Shown: piece by piece, positions 15,964 to 22,879 of the stretch | Layout: each line of letters begins with the position of its first letter | How positions within the stretch are numbered: position 1 is the stretch's first letter | Source: Pseudomonadota bacterium | GTDB taxonomy: Bacteria > Pseudomonadota > Gammaproteobacteria > Steroidobacterales > Steroidobacteraceae | DNA: 64,000 nucleotides | Direction of reading: 5' to 3' | NCBI GenBank assembly: GCA_018241525.1 | Contig: JAFEDR010000009.1 | Span: 124,001 to 188,000 of the forward strand | Program-made: the position numbers and the translations under genes | Notes under the pieces: generated by a model | What the model was told of the DNA's origin: nothing | Database searches by the model: none | What the model saw: the letters and a program-made list of their open reading frames with translations, nothing else

Positions 15964-17442
15964 ATGACCTTGCCGCTCGACGTCATTCTCCGCAACGCCA
16001 CCGTGATCGACGGCACTGGCGCCGCGCCCATCCAGGCGGACCTCGCCATCGCAGGCGATCGCATCCACGCCGTCGGGTCGCTGGGCAGGGCCGGCGCAGA
16101 GGCAGAGATCGATTGCCGGGGGCTCGTCGTCGCGCCGGGATTCATCGACGTCCACACGCACGACGATACGGCGCTCATGATCCGGCCGGAGATGACGGCC
16201 AAGCTGTCGCAGGGGATCACGACCGTCGTCGCCGGCAACTGCGGCATCAGCGGCGCACCCTACGACCGCCCCGGCGACCCGCCGGACCTGCTGCGGCTCA
16301 TCTTCAAGTCCGCGGAGTGCGTCGCACCCAGCTTCGAGGCAATCGCGACGCGCGTGGAGCGCGCCCGCCCGGCCGTCAACGCCGCGTTCCTCACCGGTCA
16401 CACGACCCTGCGCATGCAGGTCATGGGCAGCGACCTCGCCCGGACCGCGACGTCGGCCGAGGTCGCCGCGATGCGAGGGCTGCTGGCGGAGTGCCTTGAG
16501 CAAGGCTCGATCGGGCTCTCGAGTGGCCTCTTCTATCCGCCCGCGCGCGCGGCCTCGGCGGATGAGGTGATCGGCGTCGGCGCACCACTCGCCGGCTGCC
16601 ACGGGCTCTACACATGCCACATCCGCGACGAGGCCGACGGCGTCGTCGAGAGCCTCGAAGAGGCCCTGCGGATCGGCCGCGAAACCGGCGCGCGCACCAT
16701 CGTGTCGCACCATAAGTGCATGGGTGAGCGCAATTTCGGCCGTAGCGTCGAGACGCTGGCACTCCTCGAGCGAGCGCGCCAGCGGCAACCGGTCGCCTGG
16801 GACGTCTACCCGTATACCGCAGCGTCCACCGTCCTCAATGAGGAGCTCGTCGCCAAGGCCTCGCGCACACTCGTGACCTGGTGCGATCCGGAGCCGAGGT
16901 TCTGCGGGCGCGACCTCGCCGAGATCGCCCGTGAACTCGGCTGCTCGCCGCTCGAGGCGATCCCGCGCCTGAGACCCGCCGGCGCCGTGTACTTCCTGAT
17001 GGACGAGGCCGACGTGACCCGGATCCTCGGGTCGTCCGCGGCGATGGTCGGTTCCGACGGGCTGCCGGAGGACCAGCACCCGCACCCACGCCTCTGGGGC
17101 ACGTTTCCGCGGGTGCTCGGGCACTACGTCCGGGAGCGCGGCGTGCTGCGGCTCGAAGACGCCGTGCATCGCATGACCGGCCTCTCGGCCCGTTCGTTCG
17201 GCCTCCGCGACCGGGGCGTGCTGCGCGCCGGCAATCGTGCCGACCTCTGTGTCTTCGACCCCGCCACCGTCCGTGACACCGCAACCTACGAGGCGCCGGC
17301 GCAGCCTGCGTCCGGCATCCGCCACGTGTTCGTCAACGGCGTCGCGGCCTGGCGCGACGGCGCGGCGACCGGCGAACGGGCTGGCAAGGTGCTGCGCCGG
17401 CAGGACGCGACGGAGTTCCTGGCCGCGGAACACGCGAATTGA
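15964..17442 (+). CDS. N-acyl-D-amino-acid deacylase / D-aminoacylase-like amidohydrolase
   Basis: A 492-residue amidohydrolase of the D-aminoacylase/dihydroorotase-like type. The first metal motif is DVHTHDD, then VAGNCGIS with the bridging cysteine typical of D-aminoacylases. TCHIRDEAD and SHHKCMG carry further histidine ligands, and GSDGLPED has the catalytic aspartate. There is no signal peptide, so it acts in the cytoplasm. Family members remove acyl groups from N-acyl-D-amino acids; related enzymes hydrolyse cyclic amides. It follows the enolase gene after 86 bp with no separate operator, so it is probably in the same operon. It resembles, distantly, the exported amidohydrolase at 52516. 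Confidence 0.9.
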   Translation: MTLPLDVILRNATVIDGTGAAPIQADLAIAGDRIHAVGSLGRAGAEAEIDCRGLVVAPGFIDVHTHDDTALMIRPEMTAKLSQGITTVVAGNCGISGAPYDRPGDPPDLLRLIFKSAECVAPSFEAIATRVERARPAVNAAFLTGHTTLRMQVMGSDLARTATSAEVAAMRGLLAECLEQGSIGLSSGLFYPPARAASADEVIGVGAPLAGCHGLYTCHIRDEADGVVESLEEALRIGRETGARTIVSHHKCMGERNFGRSVETLALLERARQRQPVAWDVYPYTAASTVLNEELVAKASRTLVTWCDPEPRFCGRDLAEIARELGCSPLEAIPRLRPAGAVYFLMDEADVTRILGSSAAMVGSDGLPEDQHPHPRLWGTFPRVLGHYVRERGVLRLEDAVHRMTGLSARSFGLRDRGVLRAGNRADLCVFDPATVRDTATYEAPAQPASGIRHVFVNGVAAWRDGAATGERAGKVLRRQDATEFLAAEHAN

Positions 17443-17539
17443 TCCCGCCGCGGCCATCGCCGGCGGCGGCTCGCCAGGCTTCCCCGACGGAACCGGCGTT
17501 TCACCAGTCGTTTCGGCCGTAGCACGCGGGAGCCATCAC

Positions 17540-18460
17540 TTGCCTCTACACCCCCAGGCGGCCGATGCCATTCGCATCGCCGGGGACCTGCCCCGCGGAC
17601 TCGCGCCACCGGAGTTGCGCCGCGTGTACGCCGAGCAACGGATGCGGCTCCTGCCGCCGGCCCCCGACCCGGCCGTTCTCGAGGCATTCGACGTCGCCGG
17701 TCGCGACGGGCCGATCCCGGTGCGCTTCTATCGCGCCACGGCAGCGCCCGTGCCGCGGCCGCTGCTCGTGTTCTTTCACGGCGGCGGCTGGATGCTCGGC
17801 AGCCTCGAGAGCTACGACACCATCTGCCGCCGGCTCGCGGTCAAGGCTGACTGCGGCGTGCTGTCGGTCGGCTACCGTCTCGCACCCGAATCCCCATTCC
17901 CCGCGGCCGTCCACGACGCGATCGACGCGACGCGCTGGTGCTCGCAGCACCTCGCGAAACTCGGTTCCGCACCGTCGCTGCTCGCGGTGGGCGGCGACAG
18001 CGCGGGCGGCAACCTGGCGGCAGTCGTGGCCCTCGAGGACCGCGCGAGAAGGGAATTCGGCCTCGCTCTGCAGGTTCTGATCTATCCCGTGACCGACGTA
18101 TCCGCCGAGTGCCCGTCGTACCTGCGCAATGCCGCGGGCTACATGCTGACGGCGGCAGCGATGCGCGCCTTCATCGCGAGCTACGTGCCCGATGTCCGCG
18201 ACCGCGTGGATCCGCGGGCATCGCCGCTGCTCGCGGCAGACCTCTCCGGCTTGCCGCGCGCGCTGGTAATCAGCGCCGAATTCGATCCGCTGGTCGATGA
18301 GAATGCGAACTACGCGCAGCGCCTCGACGCGGCCGGCGTCGACACCCGGTACGTGTGCTTCCCGGGCATGATCCATCCGTTCTTCACGCTCGGCGGCCTC
18401 ATCGACGCCGCTGCCGAGGCGGAAGACCTCATCGCCGCCGAACTGCGCGCCCTCGTCTGA
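17540..18460 (+). CDS. Alpha/beta hydrolase (HSL/acetyl-esterase type)
   Basis: About 306 residues from a TTG start at 17540, chosen because GGGAG lies at the right distance upstream and no ATG or GTG fits near the domain start. The hormone-sensitive-lipase motif HGGGW forms the oxyanion hole, GGDSAGG holds the nucleophile serine, EFDPLVDE the acid and GMIHPF the histidine. Such enzymes hydrolyse short-chain esters or lactones. It closes the group of genes behind the enolase promoter, separated by 97 bp from the deacylase, and may unmask the pathway substrate. Confidence 0.87.
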   Translation: MPLHPQAADAIRIAGDLPRGLAPPELRRVYAEQRMRLLPPAPDPAVLEAFDVAGRDGPIPVRFYRATAAPVPRPLLVFFHGGGWMLGSLESYDTICRRLAVKADCGVLSVGYRLAPESPFPAAVHDAIDATRWCSQHLAKLGSAPSLLAVGGDSAGGNLAAVVALEDRARREFGLALQVLIYPVTDVSAECPSYLRNAAGYMLTAAAMRAFIASYVPDVRDRVDPRASPLLAADLSGLPRALVISAEFDPLVDENANYAQRLDAAGVDTRYVCFPGMIHPFFTLGGLIDAAAEAEDLIAAELRALV

Positions 18461-18589
18461 GGCGAGCGCGCGGCCAACGTCATCCGCAGTGCCGATCCGG
18501 CTCGCGGGCAGGCGTCCGGGCCGGCGCCTGGCGCCAGCCGCCCCGCGACCATCGCGTGCGCCGCCCGTACGCAATAGCCCGTATTCTTG

Positions 18590-18612
18590 AACATTCATCG
18601 CAGATGTATGTT
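18590..18612. promoter_or_regulatory. NsrR-type operator upstream of NO reductase
   Basis: AACATTCATCG-C-AGATGTATGTT is an 11-1-11 inverted repeat with 9 of 11 paired positions. It lies 38 bp upstream of the norB start codon. Length, layout and the ATGTATGTT-type half-site resemble NsrR operators of proteobacteria, and an nsrR gene follows norB directly. NO would release NsrR and switch on both genes. Confidence 0.75.
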
Positions 18613-18649
18613 CTCGCCCGTTTGGATCCTGCGGGATGGGGAGAACAGC

Positions 18650-20932
18650 ATGAGTGGCACCGGTCGGTTGTGGAAAGTCCTCGGCATCGTCTTCGTCGCG
18701 TCGTTCGCGGCGCTCGGTTGGATCGGTCGCGAGATCTACCTCGCGGCACCGCCGATCCCCAGCGTCGTCCGCTCGAGCAGCGGCGCGGTGCTGTTCAGCG
18801 GCGAGCAGGTGCGCCTCGGCCAGCAGGCGTGGCTCAAGGCCGGTGGGCAACAGCTCGGTACCGTGTGGGGCCACGGCAGTTACGTCGCGCCCGACTGGTC
18901 TGCCGACTGGCTGCACCGCGAGGCGGTCGCCTACCGCGAGGTGCTGGCGCGCGAGCGGCTCGGCACGGCGTACGAGGCGCTTGGACCTGACGACCGCGCG
19001 GTGATCGACCGGCACCTGCGCGAGGACATGCGCCGCAACGGCTACGACCCCTCGACCGAGACGCTGACCATCCCCGCGGGACGCGCGCAGGCCATCGCGA
19101 GCGTCGCTTCGCACTACGAGGGTTTGTTCGGCAACCAGGCGTCCCTGGCGACGCTCCGGGACCAGTACGCCATGCCGGACGACGCGCTTCCCGCGGCCGA
19201 CGACCGGCGGGCGCTCGCCGCGTTCTTCTTCTGGTCCGCTTGGTCCGCGACCACCGACCGCCCCGGCGAGACCGGCTTGTCCTACACGAGCAACTGGCCG
19301 CACGAGCCGCTGGTCGGCAACACGCTGACCGACGGCAGCGCCATCTGGACCGTGGTCAGCGTGATCCTGCTGATCGCGGGCGTCGCAGCCATGGTCTGGT
19401 GGCATAGCTCGCACCCCGAGGAGAAGGTCGCCGCCGTGCCGCCCGCCGATCCTCTGTTGCGGATCGCGACCACGCCCTCGATGCGCGCCACCCGCAAGTA
19501 CTTCTTCGTCGTCATCGCGCTGATCCTCGTGCAGATCGCTGTCGGCGCCATCACGGCTCACTACGCGGTCGAGGGACGCTCGTTCTTCGGCATCCCGCTC
19601 GCCGACCTGCTGCCCTACACGGTGAGCCGGAGCATCCACACCCAGTTCGGCGTGTTCTGGATCGCGACCGCGTGGCTCGCGACCGGCCTCTATATCGCGC
19701 CGCTGCTCTCCGGCGAGGAGCCCAAGCACCAGGCGCTCGGCGTCCACGCCCTCTTCTACGCCCTGCTCGCGATCGTCGCCGGCTCGACGGTCTGCGGCTG
19801 GCTCGGCACGCTGCAGAAGCGTGGCTTCAGCTTCGACTTCTGGTGGGGCGCGCAGGGACTCGAGTACACCAACCTCGGCCGCGTCTGGCAGCTGCTGCTG
19901 TTCGTCGGGCTGCTGTTCTGGCTGTTCCTGATGGGCCGCGCGCTGTGGCCGGCGCTGCGCAAGCCGAGCGAGAGCCGCGGCCTAATCGCGATGGTGTTCC
20001 TGTCGGCGACCTGCATCGGCGCCTTCTACGCAACCTCGCTGACCTGGGGCCAGACGACCCACTACTCGATGATCGAATACTGGCGCTGGTGGCTCGTCCA
20101 CCTGTGGGTCGAGGGCTTCTTCGAGGTGTTCGCGACGGCGGTCGTGGCGCTGATCTTCACGCGGCTCGCGCTCGTGAGCCCGGCGAGCGCCAACCGCGCG
20201 ATCGTCGCCGAGACGATCGTGTTCCTGTTCGGCGGCATTCTTGGCACGCTGCATCACCTTTACTGGACCGGCACGCCGACCTCCGTGATCGCGGTCGGCG
20301 CGGTGTTCTCGGCGCTCGAGGTCGTGCCGCTGGCATTGCTCGGCCTCGAGGGTTGGCAGACCTATCGCCGCTCGAAGGCCGCGCCGTGGGTGCAGGCCTA
20401 CCGCTGGCCGATCTTGTGCTTCGTCGCCGTGGGCTTCTGGAACACGGTCGGCGCCGGCCTGCTCGGCTTCACGATCAACCCGCCGGCCTCTCTCTATTAC
20501 GTGCAGGGCCTCAACCTCACGCCCGCCCACGGCCATGCGGCGCTGTTCGGCGTCTACGGCATGCTCGGCATCGGCCTGATGCTGTTCTGCCTGCGCGGGC
20601 TCTTCGATCGCGCACGGCATGCCGACCGGCTCCTGGCGCCGGCGTTCTGGGGGCTCAACCTCGGGCTCGCGATGATGGTGTTCATGAGCCTCGTGCCCGC
20701 CGGCATCTACCAGGCGATCGCGTCCGTCGGACAGGGCCTCTGGTACGCTCGTTCTCCGGCGATCGTGCATTCGGCGCTGATGGAACGACTCGTGTGGCTG
20801 CGGGTTCCCGGAGACGTGGTGTTTGCGATCGGCGGGTTGCTGCTCGGCGTGTATGCCTTCCGGCTGCTGACACCCCCGCGCGCACCGGAGCGCAGCGCAC
20901 GCGAGGCGAACCCGTTGCCGGCGGTGAAATAG
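18650..20932 (+). CDS. norB: Nitric oxide reductase, quinol-dependent (qNOR)
   Basis: A 760-residue single-subunit NO reductase. One N-terminal TM segment and a periplasmic domain (fused NorC-like part, lacking a haem c CXXCH) precede a 12-13-TM haem-copper-oxidase-like core. Typical NorB stretches seen are SIHTQFGVFWIATAWL, HYSMIEYWRWWLVHLWVEG, HHLYWTGTPTS and NLTPAHGHAALFGVYG, which carry the haem and non-haem-iron histidines and conserved glutamates. It reduces NO to N2O with electrons from quinol at the inner membrane. The ATG at 18650 has a GGGGAG site; the frame is open further upstream but would run through the operator. No nitrite reductase is in the window, so NO detoxification is at least as likely as denitrification. 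Confidence 0.95.
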   Translation: MSGTGRLWKVLGIVFVASFAALGWIGREIYLAAPPIPSVVRSSSGAVLFSGEQVRLGQQAWLKAGGQQLGTVWGHGSYVAPDWSADWLHREAVAYREVLARERLGTAYEALGPDDRAVIDRHLREDMRRNGYDPSTETLTIPAGRAQAIASVASHYEGLFGNQASLATLRDQYAMPDDALPAADDRRALAAFFFWSAWSATTDRPGETGLSYTSNWPHEPLVGNTLTDGSAIWTVVSVILLIAGVAAMVWWHSSHPEEKVAAVPPADPLLRIATTPSMRATRKYFFVVIALILVQIAVGAITAHYAVEGRSFFGIPLADLLPYTVSRSIHTQFGVFWIATAWLATGLYIAPLLSGEEPKHQALGVHALFYALLAIVAGSTVCGWLGTLQKRGFSFDFWWGAQGLEYTNLGRVWQLLLFVGLLFWLFLMGRALWPALRKPSESRGLIAMVFLSATCIGAFYATSLTWGQTTHYSMIEYWRWWLVHLWVEGFFEVFATAVVALIFTRLALVSPASANRAIVAETIVFLFGGILGTLHHLYWTGTPTSVIAVGAVFSALEVVPLALLGLEGWQTYRRSKAAPWVQAYRWPILCFVAVGFWNTVGAGLLGFTINPPASLYYVQGLNLTPAHGHAALFGVYGMLGIGLMLFCLRGLFDRARHADRLLAPAFWGLNLGLAMMVFMSLVPAGIYQAIASVGQGLWYARSPAIVHSALMERLVWLRVPGDVVFAIGGLLLGVYAFRLLTPPRAPERSAREANPLPAVK

Positions 20933-20933
20933 C

Positions 20934-21398
20934 TTGCACCTGACGACCTTCACGGACTACTGCCTGCGCGTGCTGATGTACGTGGCCGTCGCGCCGCCCG
21001 GCCGGCGCGCGACGGTACCGGAGGTGGCGGCGGCGTTCGGCATCTCCCGCAGCCACCTCAGCAAGGTCGTGCACCTCCTCGGCAAGGCCGGCGTGCTGCA
21101 CAACGTCCGCGGCCGCCGCGGCGGGCTCGAGCTCGCACGCCCGGCCGGCGAGATCAACGTCGGCGCAGTCGTGCGGCTCGTGGACGACCGGCCGGCGCTG
21201 GTCGAATGCTTCGACCGCACCACCAACCGCTGCGTGATCACGCCCGTCTGCCGGCTGCGCGACGCCTTGGGCAGCGCCTCGGATGCGTTCTACGCGACGC
21301 TCGACCGCTACACGATCGCCGATATCACGCAGCATCCGCGGCCGCTCGCGCAGGTCCTGCACTTCGAGCGTCGCCGCGCCGGCGGCGCCCGCGGCTAG
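20934..21398 (+). CDS. nsrR: Rrf2-family NO-sensing repressor NsrR
   Basis: A 154-residue Rrf2 regulator starting at a TTG one base after the norB stop codon; no ATG fits. The FTDYCLRVLMYVA opening is typical of NsrR, the HTH includes ISRSHLSKVVH, and the iron-sulphur ligands occur as C-X7-C-X5-C, the spacing seen in NsrR proteins. NsrR holds a [4Fe-4S] or [2Fe-2S] cluster that NO destroys, lifting repression. The gene forms a tight two-gene unit with norB, giving feedback control from the palindrome at 18590. Confidence 0.92.
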   Translation: MHLTTFTDYCLRVLMYVAVAPPGRRATVPEVAAAFGISRSHLSKVVHLLGKAGVLHNVRGRRGGLELARPAGEINVGAVVRLVDDRPALVECFDRTTNRCVITPVCRLRDALGSASDAFYATLDRYTIADITQHPRPLAQVLHFERRRAGGARG

Positions 21399-21501
21399 CG
21401 CTCGCGCCTGAGCCGGCCCGAGGGCGCGGATCCGCGGCGCCCTGCGCCGCGGGCGACCCCGCGGACTCGCGGCCACTGCCGCCGCGGCATACCATGACCC
21501 A

Positions 21502-22272
21502 ATGCGGCGAGGAACTCACCCGATTCGCGGCGCGATCGCGATGCTGCTGCTCCTGGCGGGCCGGGTGCTCGCACAGGATGGCGCACCGCCGGTGACGACG
21601 CCGGCCGGCGCCGCCTGCGCGCGCTGCGACTGGGCGATGCTCGTGCGCTACCGTGCCGAGAACGCTCGTCTCGGGCCCGATCCGGCCCGCGTGGTCTTCC
21701 TCGGCGACTCGATCACCGAAGGCTGGGCACGCGAGCCGCCGCTCGCGGGCGATCCGCACTTCGTCGGTCGGGGCATCGGCGGCCAGACGGCGCCACAGAT
21801 GCTGGTCCGATTCCGTGCCGACGTGATCGAGCTTCGGCCGAGGCTCGTGCACCTGATGGCCGGCACGAACGACGTCGCCGAGAACCTCGGCCCGGAAAGC
21901 GACGACGAGGTACTCGGCGCGCTCGAATCGATGGCAGAACTCGCGCGTGCCCATGGCATCGCCGTGCTGATCGCCAGCATCCCGCCGGCCGCCGACTTCC
22001 CGTGGCGCCCGGGCCTGCAGCCGACCGCTCGCCTGCGCCGCCTGAACGAGCGGTTGCGCGCCTACGCCGCGCGCACCGGCATCGGGTTCGTCGATTATTG
22101 GCCGGTGCTCGCGACGGCCGAAGGGGCCTTGCGGCCGGAGTACTCGGCGGACGGTGTCCACCCGAATGCCGCGGGCTATCGCGCGATGGCGCCGCTCGCG
22201 CTCACGGCGATCGACCGCGAGCTTCACCGCCAGCCGCGGCGCTCCCGGCTGGCAGCCGCCTCGGCCCGATGA
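21502..22272 (+). CDS. SGNH/GDSL-family esterase, exported
   Basis: A 256-residue SGNH hydrolase with an N-terminal signal peptide (IAMLLLLAGRVLAQ). The four blocks are clear: FLGDSITEGW (nucleophile serine), GRGIGGQT (glycine), MAGTNDVA (asparagine) and DGVHPNAAGY (catalytic Asp and His). It resembles the GDSL lipase/platelet-activating-factor acetylhydrolase-like group. It probably removes acyl or acetyl esters from lipids or polysaccharides in the periplasm or outside the cell. It stands alone between nsrR and the small secreted protein. Confidence 0.88.
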   Translation: MRRGTHPIRGAIAMLLLLAGRVLAQDGAPPVTTPAGAACARCDWAMLVRYRAENARLGPDPARVVFLGDSITEGWAREPPLAGDPHFVGRGIGGQTAPQMLVRFRADVIELRPRLVHLMAGTNDVAENLGPESDDEVLGALESMAELARAHGIAVLIASIPPAADFPWRPGLQPTARLRRLNERLRAYAARTGIGFVDYWPVLATAEGALRPEYSADGVHPNAAGYRAMAPLALTAIDRELHRQPRRSRLAAASAR

Positions 22273-22432
22273 CGCCGGGTCGCGGGGCTGCGGCTCGGGC
22301 CACACCCGGGTCGCGCCGCACGACGCCCGTCCGGCATCCCCCGTCGCCGAGGCCACCACGGGAACATTCGTGACGGATCGCTATACTCGGCGCGTCCCGA
22401 TCGACCCTATTTCCTGCAGGGAGGCATGGATC

Positions 22433-22849
22433 ATGAAGCGATTCCTCTGCGCCGCGTGCGCCTGCGTCGTCGTTCTCGGTTGCAACGCGTACGCGGACGA
22501 AACCTGCTCGCTCGCAACGTTGCGCGGCACGATGGCCTGGGCCGTCAACTACCAGAAGGCCGGCATGCCACGCTCGGGCAGTGGATTCGAGTCCTACGAC
22601 GGGCTCGGCCACCTGAAGTACACGGAGATCGTCAGCGATGGCTACACGACCTCCACCTACAGCGGCACCGGCAGCTATACGCTCGGCGCGAACTGCATCG
22701 CGACCGTGACCTACGACGGTGGACCGACGCCGTTCGTGTACTTCGTCGCGCCCAGCGGCGCGGCGTACTTCTGGACGAACAACCAGAATGCCGGCGCCAC
22801 GTCGGCCGGCAAGGCGGAGCGGGTCTCGTTCGCGCAACTCGTGAAATAG
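22433..22849 (+). CDS. Small secreted protein of unknown function
   Basis: 138 residues starting at the ATG at 22433, which has a good GGGAGG site. The signal peptide is MKRFLCAACACVVVLGCNAYA; the VLGC stretch could be read as a lipobox, but the cleavage AYA|DE looks better. The mature part of about 117 residues has two cysteines (ETCS and GANCIAT), is rich in Gly, Ser, Thr and Tyr, and repeats short beta-like strands (YTEIVSDGYTTSTYSGTGSY). That fits a small beta-rich fold exported to the periplasm or surface. I do not recognise the family. It is convergent with the histidine kinase gene. Confidence 0.75.
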   Translation: MKRFLCAACACVVVLGCNAYADETCSLATLRGTMAWAVNYQKAGMPRSGSGFESYDGLGHLKYTEIVSDGYTTSTYSGTGSYTLGANCIATVTYDGGPTPFVYFVAPSGAAYFWTNNQNAGATSAGKAERVSFAQLVK

Positions 22850-22879
22850 CGCCGGCCGGCGTCGCGCCGGGCGCGCACC

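Noticed and set aside
18590..18612. FNR/DNR-type site upstream of norB
   Set aside because: The palindrome lacks TTGAT-N4-ATCAA and has the 11-1-11 layout and neighbour expected of NsrR.
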